The notes: a model not told the origin generated them from the letters alone. Shown: positions 17,720-25,306, counted from the stretch's first letter. The stretch: DNA of 27,292 nucleotides from an uncultured Erysipelotrichaceae bacterium (GCA_902783915.1 CACZSX010000079.1:1-27292), one strand, 5' to 3'. Made by a program: numbers and translations.

Positions 17720-18283
17720 TTAAATACCAGTAGGATTTTGAACAGCAGTTACAGTTACTGGAATAGAAGCGTCTTGTAGATTTGCTGTAGTAATATCTTC
17801 AGTATTTTGTGAAGCTTCATCTTCAGCAGTCCATACAATATTTAATTGAATAGTTTTTTTCATTGCATTTTCAGCTGTTGAATATTCAATAGTGCCTGTT
17901 AATGGATCATGACCATTATCTGCTGTTATTGTTATATGATCATTAGCAAGAGATGTTACTGCAGTAGGATCTATTGCTACTGTATAATTAACATTAACTT
18001 CAGAACCAGATGCATCAACTACAACAGTTGCAGTACAAGTATCACCTGGAGCAATTGTTCCAGCAGCTTTAGCTACTCGATTAGTAGTACCACAATCAAG
18101 TGTTCCTAAAGTAAATGTATTTTCAGCAACGATATCTGCATTATTTACTTTAACTACCCAATGTGCAGCTCTAACTGAATCACTTGAAGTTGCACTAGAT
18201 TTATAAATTGCATAAGTACCATAACTAATTGCAAATAAAAGTAATAATACAGCAACAATTAAAATCTTTTTGTTTCCTTTCAT
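17720..18283 (-). CDS. TasA-like major surface filament subunit
   Basis: 187 residues from ATG 18283, preceded by AAAGGAGGTG, the best ribosome site in the window, which implies abundant product. The N-terminus (KKILIVAVLLLLFAISYGTYAIYKSS) is a SipW-dependent signal peptide with the usual G-T-Y-A region. The mature part is beta-rich and Thr/Ala/Val-heavy, with a LDCGTTNRVAKAAGTIAPGDTCTATVVVDASGSEVNVNYTV segment; its two Cys probably form a disulfide. Short acidic loops alternate with strands as in TasA/camelysin jelly-rolls. It is first in the surface operon, has its own leader of about 70 bases and is followed by tandem hairpins, all consistent with the major structural subunit. Family assignment rests on signal type, fold pattern and linkage to sipW. 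Confidence 0.8.
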   Translation of the reverse strand: MKGNKKILIVAVLLLLFAISYGTYAIYKSSATSSDSVRAAHWVVKVNNADIVAENTFTLGTLDCGTTNRVAKAAGTIAPGDTCTATVVVDASGSEVNVNYTVAIDPTAVTSLANDHITITADNGHDPLTGTIEYSTAENAMKKTIQLNIVWTAEDEASQNTEDITTANLQDASIPVTVTAVQNPTGI

Positions 18284-18360
18284 TTCTTACACCTCCTTTA
18301 CTCCCAATTTCATTGTAAGAAAGTTCTGATTTATCAGTTATAATTCATCCCTTTACTTTA

Positions 18361-18388
18361 CATATATAATTTTATCGCATTTTGTCAT
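18361..18388 (-). promoter_or_regulatory. Candidate promoter of the TasA/SipW operon
   Basis: On the minus strand ATGACA (18383-18388) is 16 bp from TATATG (18361-18366), about 75 bp before the TasA-like start. The leader contains CTGATTTATCAG, a small dyad that could be an operator. The match is moderate. Confidence 0.35.
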
Positions 18389-18461
18389 TTTTTGAAATAC
18401 CTTTTTACGTATTTTTCGCTTTTTAGAAAAAAAACATAAAAAGCATAATATTATAATTAGT

Positions 18462-18517
18462 ATAAAAAATAAGTTTACTTACAATGACTCAACGTACACA
18501 TTGTAAGTAAACTTATT
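18462..18517 (-). terminator. Strong terminator after the recombinase gene
   Basis: A perfect 19-bp stem (18468-18486 with 18499-18517) around a 12-base loop is followed on the minus strand by a T-run (18462-18467). It contains the recombinase stop codon and insulates the surface operon from recombinase transcription. Confidence 0.88.
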
Positions 18518-20209
18518 AAGATGTCTATTTTTTCTTATAGTTTCTACGCTAGGACATTCTTGATTTGTTAAATATGATATATAATTATCAGTTACACCAT
18601 TTATGTGCCTAGCACCTTTAATTTTAGGTAATTCATTTCCTAGTAAATTAAGATATATGTCTAGTTTTATATTATACCTATTCCCATTTATTTTAGATAC
18701 AATTATTTCATCAATAAACTTTCTTATAAACTCTTCTAATGCCCCACCATCTATTTCTTCTTGAATATATTTAGTTATCTTATCAACGTTGTCTTTGTTT
18801 TGACTTAATATCCTCATTTGCTCTATTATTTTTTCGCGTTTTCTATTTAAAATATTAATTTGATTTTCAAATTGTTCAAATTGAACTTTCAATTCGTCTT
18901 TTCTTAGTTCACCTGAAAAGACTAAATCTAATGCCATACTCTTTTTATCTTCAATTATATTTAACTGTTCATCAATGGTATTAACTTCAGAATCATATTG
19001 ATTAGTCTTATTTATACTTTTATATATCTTAAGCATATCTTCTACAATTCTATTCTTCTCTATTATTATACTATCCATTATATGTTTAAATATATTATAT
19101 AAGTCTGCCTCAGCAATAATAGGAGAAGCACAAGCATTCAATCTGTATTGAAGATATAATCCGCAACTCCAAGTAGGTCTATTTTTCCTTCTACTACCAC
19201 TAGATCTTTGAAAGTTAGTGTTATGTTCAATGCAATAAATCTTTGATGAAAATGGATACTTAACACTACCAGACCAATAATTATTATTTTGATAACTTTG
19301 AATTCTAGTATCCAAAATCTCATTTGCCTTATCCCACAATTCTTCTGATACTATTGCTGGAACACTGCCATCTTCACATTTATAGATAATTTGTTCATTC
19401 TTTTCATTTTTCTTCCTTTTCTTTGTTCTATAATCCAATATTTCATATGTTCTTGCACGATAAAACCCTTTATACTTTGGATTTTGTATCATCCTCTTAA
19501 GTGAGTCTTTATCATATAATCTTCCCTTTTTATTAAAGTATCCTTCATCAGATAATTTCTTTGCTAACTTATGAAATCCATATTCACCAGTTGCATATAG
19601 TTCAAATATTCTTCTTACCATCTTTGCTTCTTCTTCAATAATAACCAATTTGCAATTATCTTTTCTATAACCAGTTATATTCGATGAACCAAGTACATGT
19701 CCCTGACTTATTGCCTTACGATAACCAAACTTAACACTAGCAGAAATCTTTTTAGATTCTTCTTGCGCTATATTAAATAATATATTAAGTGTTAATTCAG
19801 AATTAGGATCAAACGTGTTAAGAAATTGATTTTCAAAAAAAATACCAACACCACATTCTTTTAATTTTCTAATATAGTGGATACTATCTTCCAAATCACG
19901 AGCAAATCTTGACACATCCTTGGTAATAATCAAATCAAACTTATTTAATTTAGCATCTTTAATCATCCTCATAAATGAAGGACGTTTATCTGCTCTAGTA
20001 CCTGTAACCCCCTCTTCAATATACCCATCTACAAAAGTCCATTCTTTTTTAGTTTTGATATAGTTATCATAATAATCCAATTGATTATCTAACGAATTAA
20101 GTTGAACATCACTATCAGTTGAGACACGACAATAGTAAGTAACACGTAGTGGAAGATTATATATCTTTTCACCATGAGCTATAGCACTTACAACATCATA
20201 ATAGTTTAT
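18479..20209 (-). CDS. Large serine recombinase (integrase/excisionase of the element)
   Basis: About 576 residues if translation starts at ATA 20209 (NYYDVVSAIAHGEK), or one codon earlier at ATT 20212; AAAGGTGGTGAT lies just upstream and in-frame TGA-TAG stops precede it. The first standard start, TTG 20080, would lose the catalytic Ser30 in YYCRVSTDSDVQLNSLDNQ. A resolvase-type catalytic domain (about 22-175; also TKDVSRFARD) is followed by the Recombinase domain (about 170-270), a zinc-ribbon region with CxxH and two further Cys (about 320-375), a coiled coil (about 385-470) and a C-terminal tail ending in the terminator. Such enzymes integrate unidirectionally at a 2-bp core and excise with a helper factor. 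The non-canonical start may throttle expression, or indicate inactivation or a sequence error. Confidence 0.9.
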   Translation of the reverse strand: MNYYDVVSAIAHGEKIYNLPLRVTYYCRVSTDSDVQLNSLDNQLDYYDNYIKTKKEWTFVDGYIEEGVTGTRADKRPSFMRMIKDAKLNKFDLIITKDVSRFARDLEDSIHYIRKLKECGVGIFFENQFLNTFDPNSELTLNILFNIAQEESKKISASVKFGYRKAISQGHVLGSSNITGYRKDNCKLVIIEEEAKMVRRIFELYATGEYGFHKLAKKLSDEGYFNKKGRLYDKDSLKRMIQNPKYKGFYRARTYEILDYRTKKRKKNEKNEQIIYKCEDGSVPAIVSEELWDKANEILDTRIQSYQNNNYWSGSVKYPFSSKIYCIEHNTNFQRSSGSRRKNRPTWSCGLYLQYRLNACASPIIAEADLYNIFKHIMDSIIIEKNRIVEDMLKIYKSINKTNQYDSEVNTIDEQLNIIEDKKSMALDLVFSGELRKDELKVQFEQFENQINILNRKREKIIEQMRILSQNKDNVDKITKYIQEEIDGGALEEFIRKFIDEIIVSKINGNRYNIKLDIYLNLLGNELPKIKGARHINGVTDNYISYLTNQECPSVETIRKNRHLNKFTYNVYVESL

Positions 20210-20212
20210 AAT

Positions 20213-20224
20213 CTATCACCACCT
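20213..20224 (-). promoter_or_regulatory. Ribosome binding site fixing an unusual recombinase start
   Basis: AAAGGTGGTGAT matches the anti-Shine-Dalgarno sequence at all but one base. It is followed within a few bases by ATT (20212) and ATA (20209) and by no ATG, GTG or TTG in frame before 20080. Confidence 0.7.
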
Positions 20225-20239
20225 TTGATACATTATTTT

Positions 20240-20383
20240 TTATGCTACTTGGATTGATTTAATCATTTTAAGTAATCTTTCATTTGCCTTGGTAAACGTA
20301 TTTTCATCAATAATATTTTTCTTATATAAGTTATTATTAATTATGATTTGTAGTTGTAATTTTGTTATAGCATTAACTTTCAT
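20240..20383 (-). CDS. 47-residue SHOCT-like protein encoded before the recombinase
   Basis: ATG 20383 is preceded by AAAGGATG, and the frame ends at TAA 20240, 30 bp before the recombinase start. The sequence (TKLQLQIIINNNLYKKNIIDENTFTKANERLL) fits the short helical SHOCT pattern: a hydrophobic helix, a Lys-turn-Ile segment, then a Thr/Ala helix. Proteins of this size and type are often found next to large serine recombinases of Firmicutes elements. It is cytoplasmic with no export signal. A role as directionality factor or regulator of the recombinase is attractive given the position but not shown. Confidence 0.7.
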   Translation of the reverse strand: MKVNAITKLQLQIIINNNLYKKNIIDENTFTKANERLLKMIKSIQVA

Positions 20384-20523
20384 TTATTCATCCTTTCTTT
20401 AATGTAAGATCACTTAATCGTATGTTTTTAATAACTATAATATGATAAGCAAGTGACCTAATATTTCTTTTAATCTCATACTATTTTTCAAATTATAACA
20501 ATACAATTCTTTTATAATCACTA

Positions 20524-20570
20524 GTCACTAAATGGTATCATCATTCTTAAAAGTGGATCCAGGCTCATAA
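20524..20570. other. Right attachment junction of the integrated element
   Basis: Element sequence with CTAAATGGT (20528-20536) and ATCATCATTC meets TT (20547-20548), then host PBP codons for STF, G and P. The host TTTT/AAAA stretch and GGATCC lie outside. Partner of 8313-8314. Confidence 0.8.
20528..20536 (+). repeat. attP inverted-repeat arm (right)
   Basis: CTAAATGGT, the exact complement of ACCATTTAG at 8325-8333. It also supplies the TAG stop of the truncated PBP. Confidence 0.75.
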
Positions 20571-21427
20571 GTACTCCATATGGGTAAATTTCTATTAATT
20601 TCTTCTATAGTATAATTTTTATAATTAGATAGAGAAAAATTAGGCCTTGAACTCATTGCAAGTATTTCACCTGTATTAGGATTCATAACTATAGCAAGAG
20701 CACTATCTGGATTATATTTTGCTACTGCATTATCTAATTCCCTTTCTATGGTTTTTTGAATTTCTAAATTTATAGTTAATTGAATATTCATTCCATCTTG
20801 TGGTTTTTCATACACTTCACTCATTGATAATCTATTACCTTTTGCATCACTAAAATATTTAATCATTCCATATTTACCAGTCAAATATTTATCATATTGT
20901 AATTCTATACCACTTAACCCTTGATTGTCTATTCCTACATATCCAATTACATGTGAAAGTAATGTATCATATGGATAATATCTTTTACTTTCTTTAAGTA
21001 AATATACCCCATCATAATTCAAATCATTTATTCTATTTGCAATATTATAACTTAACCTTCTACCTTCCGGATGCACTCTTTCAATAGAAGTCTTTTTTGA
21101 TACATGTCTATATATTTCCTCATAATTTACATCTAATATTTGGCTTAAATCTTTTGCAACTTTTTCTTTATCTTTTATCTGATTAGGTATAAGTATTAAT
21201 GAAGTAGTAGTTATATTATCTGCTATTATTAAATTATTTATATCATATATAAGTCCTCTATTAGCTTCTACTGGTAGATTTCTACTCCAAAGATCTGTTG
21301 CTAAAGTATTTAATTTTTTATACTGAAATAATTGTATATATCCTACTTTTAATATAACTAAAACAAATAAAAAAAATATAATTAATAATACTATTCTAAT
21401 TCTTTTATGAGTAAATTTAAAAAACAT
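20528..21427 (-). CDS. N-terminal half of interrupted class B PBP (dimerisation domain and catalytic SxxK)
   Basis: 299 residues from ATG 21427 with GGTGAT upstream. Residues 1-294 are host sequence; the last five (NDDTI) and the stop are supplied by the mobile element. A cytoplasmic basic start and one transmembrane segment (about 10-30) are followed by the class B N-terminal domain (ANRGLIYDINNLIIADN, YYPYDTLLSHVIGYVG, GLSGIELQYDKYLTG). Then the beginning of the transpeptidase domain appears (ALAIVMNPNTGEILAMSSRPNFS), and the catalytic motif STFK with Ser291 and Lys294 ends the fragment. Without the SxN and KTG motifs it cannot form a D,D-transpeptidase active site. With the C-terminal half it would make a 633-residue SpoVD/FtsI-type PBP. 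Upstream lie a prepilin and mntP instead of the usual rsmH-ftsL. Confidence 0.93.
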   Translation of the reverse strand: MFFKFTHKRIRIVLLIIFFLFVLVILKVGYIQLFQYKKLNTLATDLWSRNLPVEANRGLIYDINNLIIADNITTTSLILIPNQIKDKEKVAKDLSQILDVNYEEIYRHVSKKTSIERVHPEGRRLSYNIANRINDLNYDGVYLLKESKRYYPYDTLLSHVIGYVGIDNQGLSGIELQYDKYLTGKYGMIKYFSDAKGNRLSMSEVYEKPQDGMNIQLTINLEIQKTIERELDNAVAKYNPDSALAIVMNPNTGEILAMSSRPNFSLSNYKNYTIEEINRNLPIWSTYEPGSTFKNDDTI

Positions 21428-21477
21428 ATAATCACCAATTAATTATATGTTCTTATTTTATATTTTATATTATAAAT

Positions 21478-21837
21478 TTATTCTGATGTGTAGTTGCTAC
21501 ATATTAAACTCACAGTATATGTAGGAGTAGTATTTAAATTAGTGATTGTTACAAAACCCTCACATACACTTTTATCTTTTAAATCATATATTTCTCCTAT
21601 ATATCCTTTCTCAATCAAATTTGCTTTAGTTATTGTAAGGGCAGTTGTTTCGCTATCAATATACTCATCTACTATATATTTTTTTGCTGCTTCTTCTAAT
21701 CTATTTTCAATTTCTTTATACGCCTTTGTTCTATTATCATTAGTTAATCTTGAAAGCTTAGGTGTTATTAGTAATGCTAAAGCTATAACTATAACAACAA
21801 CCGCTAATAATTCTACAAGTGTAAAACCTCTATTCAT
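21478..21837 (-). CDS. Type IV prepilin-like protein (ComGC-like)
   Basis: 119 residues from ATG 21837, preceded by AGGTGAT; the nine extra bases to GTG 21846 belong to that site. The N-terminus MNRGFTLVELLAVVVIVIALALL is a class III prepilin signal: cleavage expected after Gly4, Phe +1, Glu +5, then a hydrophobic helix. The remainder is a short pseudopilin-type alpha/beta domain (NRTKAYKEIENRLEEAAKK) with two Cys near the C-terminus (VCEGF and LICSNY) likely to pair. Such proteins build competence pseudopili or type IV pili after cleavage by a prepilin peptidase. No assembly ATPase, peptidase or other pilin is visible here. It lies 50 bp before the PBP gene and may be co-transcribed with it. 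Confidence 0.85.
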   Translation of the reverse strand: MNRGFTLVELLAVVVIVIALALLITPKLSRLTNDNRTKAYKEIENRLEEAAKKYIVDEYIDSETTALTITKANLIEKGYIGEIYDLKDKSVCEGFVTITNLNTTPTYTVSLICSNYTSE

Positions 21838-21895
21838 ATATATCACCTATCCTAGTATGATTATATATTTTTTTTATTTAAAATGCAATTCTATT

Positions 21896-22447
21896 TTACA
21901 ATATTCCTATATGAGTAAGTAATATTCTAACTCCCATTAATATTAACAAAATACCACCTATTAATTCCGCTATATTTCCATATTTACTACCAAACTTATT
22001 ACCTATTGATACTCCTACAAATGATATAGAAAAAGTAATTAATCCAATTAATATACTAGAAATAATTATATTAACATTTAAGAATGCAAAAGTAATTCCT
22101 ACAGCTAAAGCATCTATACTTGTTGCTATTGCAAGAGGTAGCATAGTTTTAAAATCTATTTTATTATTTAATTTTTGATTTTCTTTTGATTCAAGAATCA
22201 TACTTATACCTATTCCAAATAATAATACAAATGCTACAAAATGATCTATTTTACTAACATTATCAAAAGAAAAACCAAATATATATCCAATTAATGGCAT
22301 TAAAGATTGAAATAATCCAAAATACAAAGATATTATTACTGCATCTTTATATTTTATACTTTTCATTGTTATTCCTTTACATACTGATACTGTAAATGTA
22401 TCCATAGCTAAACTAATAGCAATAATTATAACTTCATATAATTTCAT
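21896..22447 (-). CDS. mntP: Manganese efflux pump MntP
   Basis: 183 residues from ATG 22447 with GGTGGGA upstream. Six transmembrane segments are arranged as two three-helix repeats, each with the family signature of a membrane-embedded Asp: ISLAMDTFTVSVCKG near the start and ATSIDALAVGITFAF in the second half. MntP exports Mn2+ and protects from manganese toxicity. The short upstream gap (22448-22490) is too small to hold the yybP-ykoY manganese riboswitch that often controls this gene, so regulation here must differ or lie elsewhere. It is followed by the prepilin gene 58 bp downstream. Confidence 0.93.
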   Translation of the reverse strand: MKLYEVIIIAISLAMDTFTVSVCKGITMKSIKYKDAVIISLYFGLFQSLMPLIGYIFGFSFDNVSKIDHFVAFVLLFGIGISMILESKENQKLNNKIDFKTMLPLAIATSIDALAVGITFAFLNVNIIISSILIGLITFSISFVGVSIGNKFGSKYGNIAELIGGILLILMGVRILLTHIGIL

Positions 22448-22490
22448 ATTCCCACCATTAAATTATATGTATAATTTAAATTTAAGTACA

Positions 22491-22515
22491 TAAAAAGACA
22501 GATTACTCTGTCTTT
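22491..22515 (-). terminator. Rho-independent terminator after the glycosyltransferase gene
   Basis: AAAGACAG and CTGTCTTT pair around a 6-base loop, with a T-run on the minus strand. The stop codon of the glycosyltransferase gene (22503-22505) lies inside it. It separates the flippase-glycosyltransferase unit from mntP. Confidence 0.75.
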
Positions 22516-23639
22516 AATAAATCATTATATATTTTAATTGCATCACTACAAACTTTTTTATACGAATATTTATCTGCAACTTTTCTTAAATAATTAATAT
22601 CATATTTATCAATATTTTTATAAACCTTTATTATTGCATTTGCAAGTCCTTTTGGATCTTTAATTTCACAAAATTCACCACATTTATTATCAATATATTC
22701 CTCGGGTCCGTAACATTTTGTAGATACTATTGGTAGTCCACTTGCAAGAGCTTCTACACCTGGTATACAAAAAGATTCATAAGTACTTGGTACTACAAAT
22801 ATATCATTTTTTGGTAATATATTTATTATTTCTTCCTTTGTCTTTTGTCCATAAAATGTAATATGTTCATTCATATTAAAGTTATTAGCAATTTCTTTAT
22901 AATTATACATCAAATAACCATCACCAATTAAATTTAGATGCACATCAATATTTTTATTTACTAAAATACTTAATGCTTCAATTAAATATTCAATACCTTT
23001 ACCTACTCTAAAAGCAGATACTGTTACTAAATTAAGACCTTTATGTTTTTCTTTTTTCTTATGAAATGATTCTGTATCTACTAAATTAGGTATTAATTCT
23101 ACATCGGTTTTTATATCTTTTATTTGTTTTCTCATTAAATCACTAACTGTTGTATATTTTGAATTATTGAGTACATATTTACCATATTCTTCATATTTAC
23201 CCTTAAAATACTTAATAAATCCACTACTATGTTCTGTAACAACTACTGGTATATTATATTTTTTTCCTAATACACATACAGCATATCCGGCTGGAAATGT
23301 AACTTCAGCATGTAATATATCTGGTTTACTATTATTATTAATATATTCTTTATATAATTTATCTAATTTTTTAACATAATTCTTTACAAATAATTTAATA
23401 TTTATTTTTTCTATATCCATCATCATAATCTTATAAACTTTATAAGTTTCTTCAATATCTACTTCTCTTTTTTTCATAAATATATATTTAATTGGATTAG
23501 ATAATCTTTGTCTATATACAAATAACATATCAACATCTATACCCATTTTAGTAAGTGCATATGCATATTCTTTATGATATATACCCATTAATTTATCTGT
23601 ACCATTTGGATACCATGAAGGAATAACTAATACTTTCAT
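22503..23639 (-). CDS. GT-B glycosyltransferase (family 4 type)
   Basis: 378 residues from ATG 23639, with AAAGGAC upstream and only two bases after the flippase stop, so the two are translationally coupled. The GT-B layout is clear: an N-terminal acceptor domain (MKVLVIPSWYPN, HAEVTFPAGYAVCVLG, VVVTEHSSG) and a C-terminal nucleotide-sugar domain starting near LVTVSAFRVGKGIEYLIEAL. The family E-x7-E motif appears in PSTYESFCIPGVEALASGLPIVS. Retaining family 4 enzymes use UDP- or GDP-sugars for glycolipids, exopolysaccharides or wall polymers; the specific sugar cannot be read from sequence. It has no membrane segment and is probably cytoplasmic or peripheral. The neighbour flippase suggests work on an exported lipid-linked glycan. 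Confidence 0.9.
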   Translation of the reverse strand: MKVLVIPSWYPNGTDKLMGIYHKEYAYALTKMGIDVDMLFVYRQRLSNPIKYIFMKKREVDIEETYKVYKIMMMDIEKINIKLFVKNYVKKLDKLYKEYINNNSKPDILHAEVTFPAGYAVCVLGKKYNIPVVVTEHSSGFIKYFKGKYEEYGKYVLNNSKYTTVSDLMRKQIKDIKTDVELIPNLVDTESFHKKKEKHKGLNLVTVSAFRVGKGIEYLIEALSILVNKNIDVHLNLIGDGYLMYNYKEIANNFNMNEHITFYGQKTKEEIINILPKNDIFVVPSTYESFCIPGVEALASGLPIVSTKCYGPEEYIDNKCGEFCEIKDPKGLANAIIKVYKNIDKYDINYLRKVADKYSYKKVCSDAIKIYNDLLKTE

Positions 23640-23641
23640 AT

Positions 23642-25306
23642 TTAGTCCTTTCTTATTTTTAATTTTCTTAATAACTTATCTTTATAATCACTACCAAATA
23701 TTTCATCAAATAGTTTAAATGAATTTATTACTACAAAGTATATAATTGCACCTACTACTGCATATATAATAATTGTAATTAAAGCAGATAAAGTAGTTTC
23801 ATTACTAAAGTATATATATTTAAGTAAATATAAGACAATTAGCATTGAAACAATTCCTAATAATACTTTAAATATGAATGGGATAAGTTCTTTATAACTA
23901 AATTTATATTTTATTTTTAATGTTATTAATACTCCTATTAATGCAAGTATTTGTGAAATTGCATCTACTAATGTTGGAGCATAATAAGATGGAATACCTA
24001 TTGCTTTAAACAAATGCATTATTGGTACATTAAGTATAAATTTAAGCAAGAAACTTGCTATTAATGCGCCTACTGTTATTTTAGTTTGATTCATAGATTG
24101 TGTAATAGTAATACTAGTACTAAACAAACCATATGCAATTACTTGTAATATATAAAATCTAAATATACTTGAACTCAAACTATCTACTCCATAGAAAACA
24201 TGCCATATTGGTTCTGCTAAAAAACTCATTCCTATTGCCATAGGAGTCATAATAAATATTAACATTTTAAATGATAAATTAAGTTTATCATTTATATCTT
24301 TAAAATCACCTTTTGTATAACTACTAACTACACTAGGTATTAAACTAGCAGTAAGACCTATAGCCATTGATACAACTATCATATTTAATTTTGATGCCCA
24401 TGTACTCATCACACCAATTGTAGTTTCTGCTACAGATGTAGAATATCCAAGTGATGATAAAGTTTTAACTACTGTAAATGTGTCAATAACATTATAAGCA
24501 GATTGCAATATTGATATTATTACAAAAGGTATTGCATATACTATTATCTTCTTAATTAATGCCTTTGTACTAATATTTTTTTCTTCACTACTTATACTTT
24601 GATTTATTATACCTGTTACTTCTTCTTTATTATTTTTATCAATATCAAATACTTTCTTATGTTTTGCTTTTAAATATATAAATGCAGATAATGCTCCCAA
24701 AGTAGCACCAAATGTTGCAATAAATACTGCATATTCTACTGGCAAATTAAATACTTTTACTGTAACAAAACTACCAATAATTATTACTGATACTCTAACT
24801 AATTGTTCAATAATAGTAGATATACTTGGTTGTGTAATATATTTATTACCTTGAAAATATCCTTTTAATATACTTAATCTAGGAACTATTAATAATGCTG
24901 TTGATACTACTCTTATAGCAGTTGCAACATCACTAACACTATTACCACCTTCTACACCACCAATTATATGTTCAGCAATTACATTTGCAAAAGTAAACAT
25001 AATTACAAAACTTATTATTCCAATATAATTTAGCAATTTAGATGCTATTTTAAATGCTTTTTCTTTTGATTCATAATAATGAAGCGTATCATACTCACTT
25101 ATTATCTTTGCAATAGCTGATGGTATACCAACTGTAGATAAATTTAAAAATACTGCATAAATAGAATATGCATAACTATATAATGCTCCACCTTGACTAC
25201 CAATAATTTTATAAAAAGGTATTACATAAATTAAACCTAATATCTTACATAATACTAGACAAAGTGTAGATATTATTGCACCATCTATGAAATTATTTTT
25301 TTTCAT
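23642..25306 (-). CDS. MurJ/SpoVB-type lipid-linked oligosaccharide flippase
   Basis: 554 residues from ATG 25306, preceded by AGGTGATATT; upstream codons in the longer frame (to 25444) run through a promoter and terminator and are not coding. The start GAIISTLCLVLCKILGLIYVIPFYKIIGSQG matches the YtgP/SpoVB branch of the MOP superfamily (B. subtilis YtgP is MurJ). About 14 transmembrane segments are present with two longer cytoplasmic loops, including a charged loop near residues 215-250. Such proteins flip lipid II or other undecaprenyl-linked precursors to the outer face. Coupling to a glycosyltransferase leaves two options, lipid II or a lipid-linked polysaccharide; I favour the MurJ/SpoVB assignment for the fold and leave the substrate open. 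Confidence 0.88.
   Translation of the reverse strand: MKKNNFIDGAIISTLCLVLCKILGLIYVIPFYKIIGSQGGALYSYAYSIYAVFLNLSTVGIPSAIAKIISEYDTLHYYESKEKAFKIASKLLNYIGIISFVIMFTFANVIAEHIIGGVEGGNSVSDVATAIRVVSTALLIVPRLSILKGYFQGNKYITQPSISTIIEQLVRVSVIIIGSFVTVKVFNLPVEYAVFIATFGATLGALSAFIYLKAKHKKVFDIDKNNKEEVTGIINQSISSEEKNISTKALIKKIIVYAIPFVIISILQSAYNVIDTFTVVKTLSSLGYSTSVAETTIGVMSTWASKLNMIVVSMAIGLTASLIPSVVSSYTKGDFKDINDKLNLSFKMLIFIMTPMAIGMSFLAEPIWHVFYGVDSLSSSIFRFYILQVIAYGLFSTSITITQSMNQTKITVGALIASFLLKFILNVPIMHLFKAIGIPSYYAPTLVDAISQILALIGVLITLKIKYKFSYKELIPFIFKVLLGIVSMLIVLYLLKYIYFSNETTLSALITIIIYAVVGAIIYFVVINSFKLFDEIFGSDYKDKLLRKLKIRKD

Larger units (their letters stand above)
8315..20548 (-). mobile_element. 12,234-bp serine-recombinase element carrying a SipW/TasA surface operon, inserted in the PBP active-site codons
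   Basis: The element is bounded by TT dinucleotides at 8313-8314 and 20547-20548 in the SxxK codons of a class B PBP. Deleting it restores a continuous PBP frame (PGSTFK-IITLAAS). Joining its ends creates an attP-like imperfect palindrome centred on TT. Contents from right to left are a SHOCT-like protein, a large serine recombinase, a TasA-like subunit, a Big_2 anchor protein, an ER-type signal peptidase, a second TasA-like protein, a 2130-aa adhesin-phosphatase, and one convergent plus-strand gene. No relaxase, type IV secretion, capsid, replication or excisionase gene is recognised, so it is either mobilised in trans or a minimal integrase-plus-cargo island. Base composition and ribosome sites resemble the flanks, suggesting long residence or exchange among close relatives. 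Confidence 0.88.

Noticed and set aside
18479..20080. TTG at 20080 as recombinase start
   Set aside because: It would remove the catalytic Ser and first strand; coding with family motifs continues upstream to 20209.
20384..20527. TCACTT/AAGTGA inverted repeat as a terminator
   Set aside because: Only six to eight pairs with a loop of about 35 bases and no T-run; at most a weak operator.
8315..20548. Conjugative element or prophage
   Set aside because: No relaxase, type IV secretion, capsid, portal, terminase or lysis gene is seen in the 12.2 kb.
22448..22502. Manganese riboswitch before mntP
   Set aside because: The gap is too short and is partly occupied by the terminator of the upstream gene.
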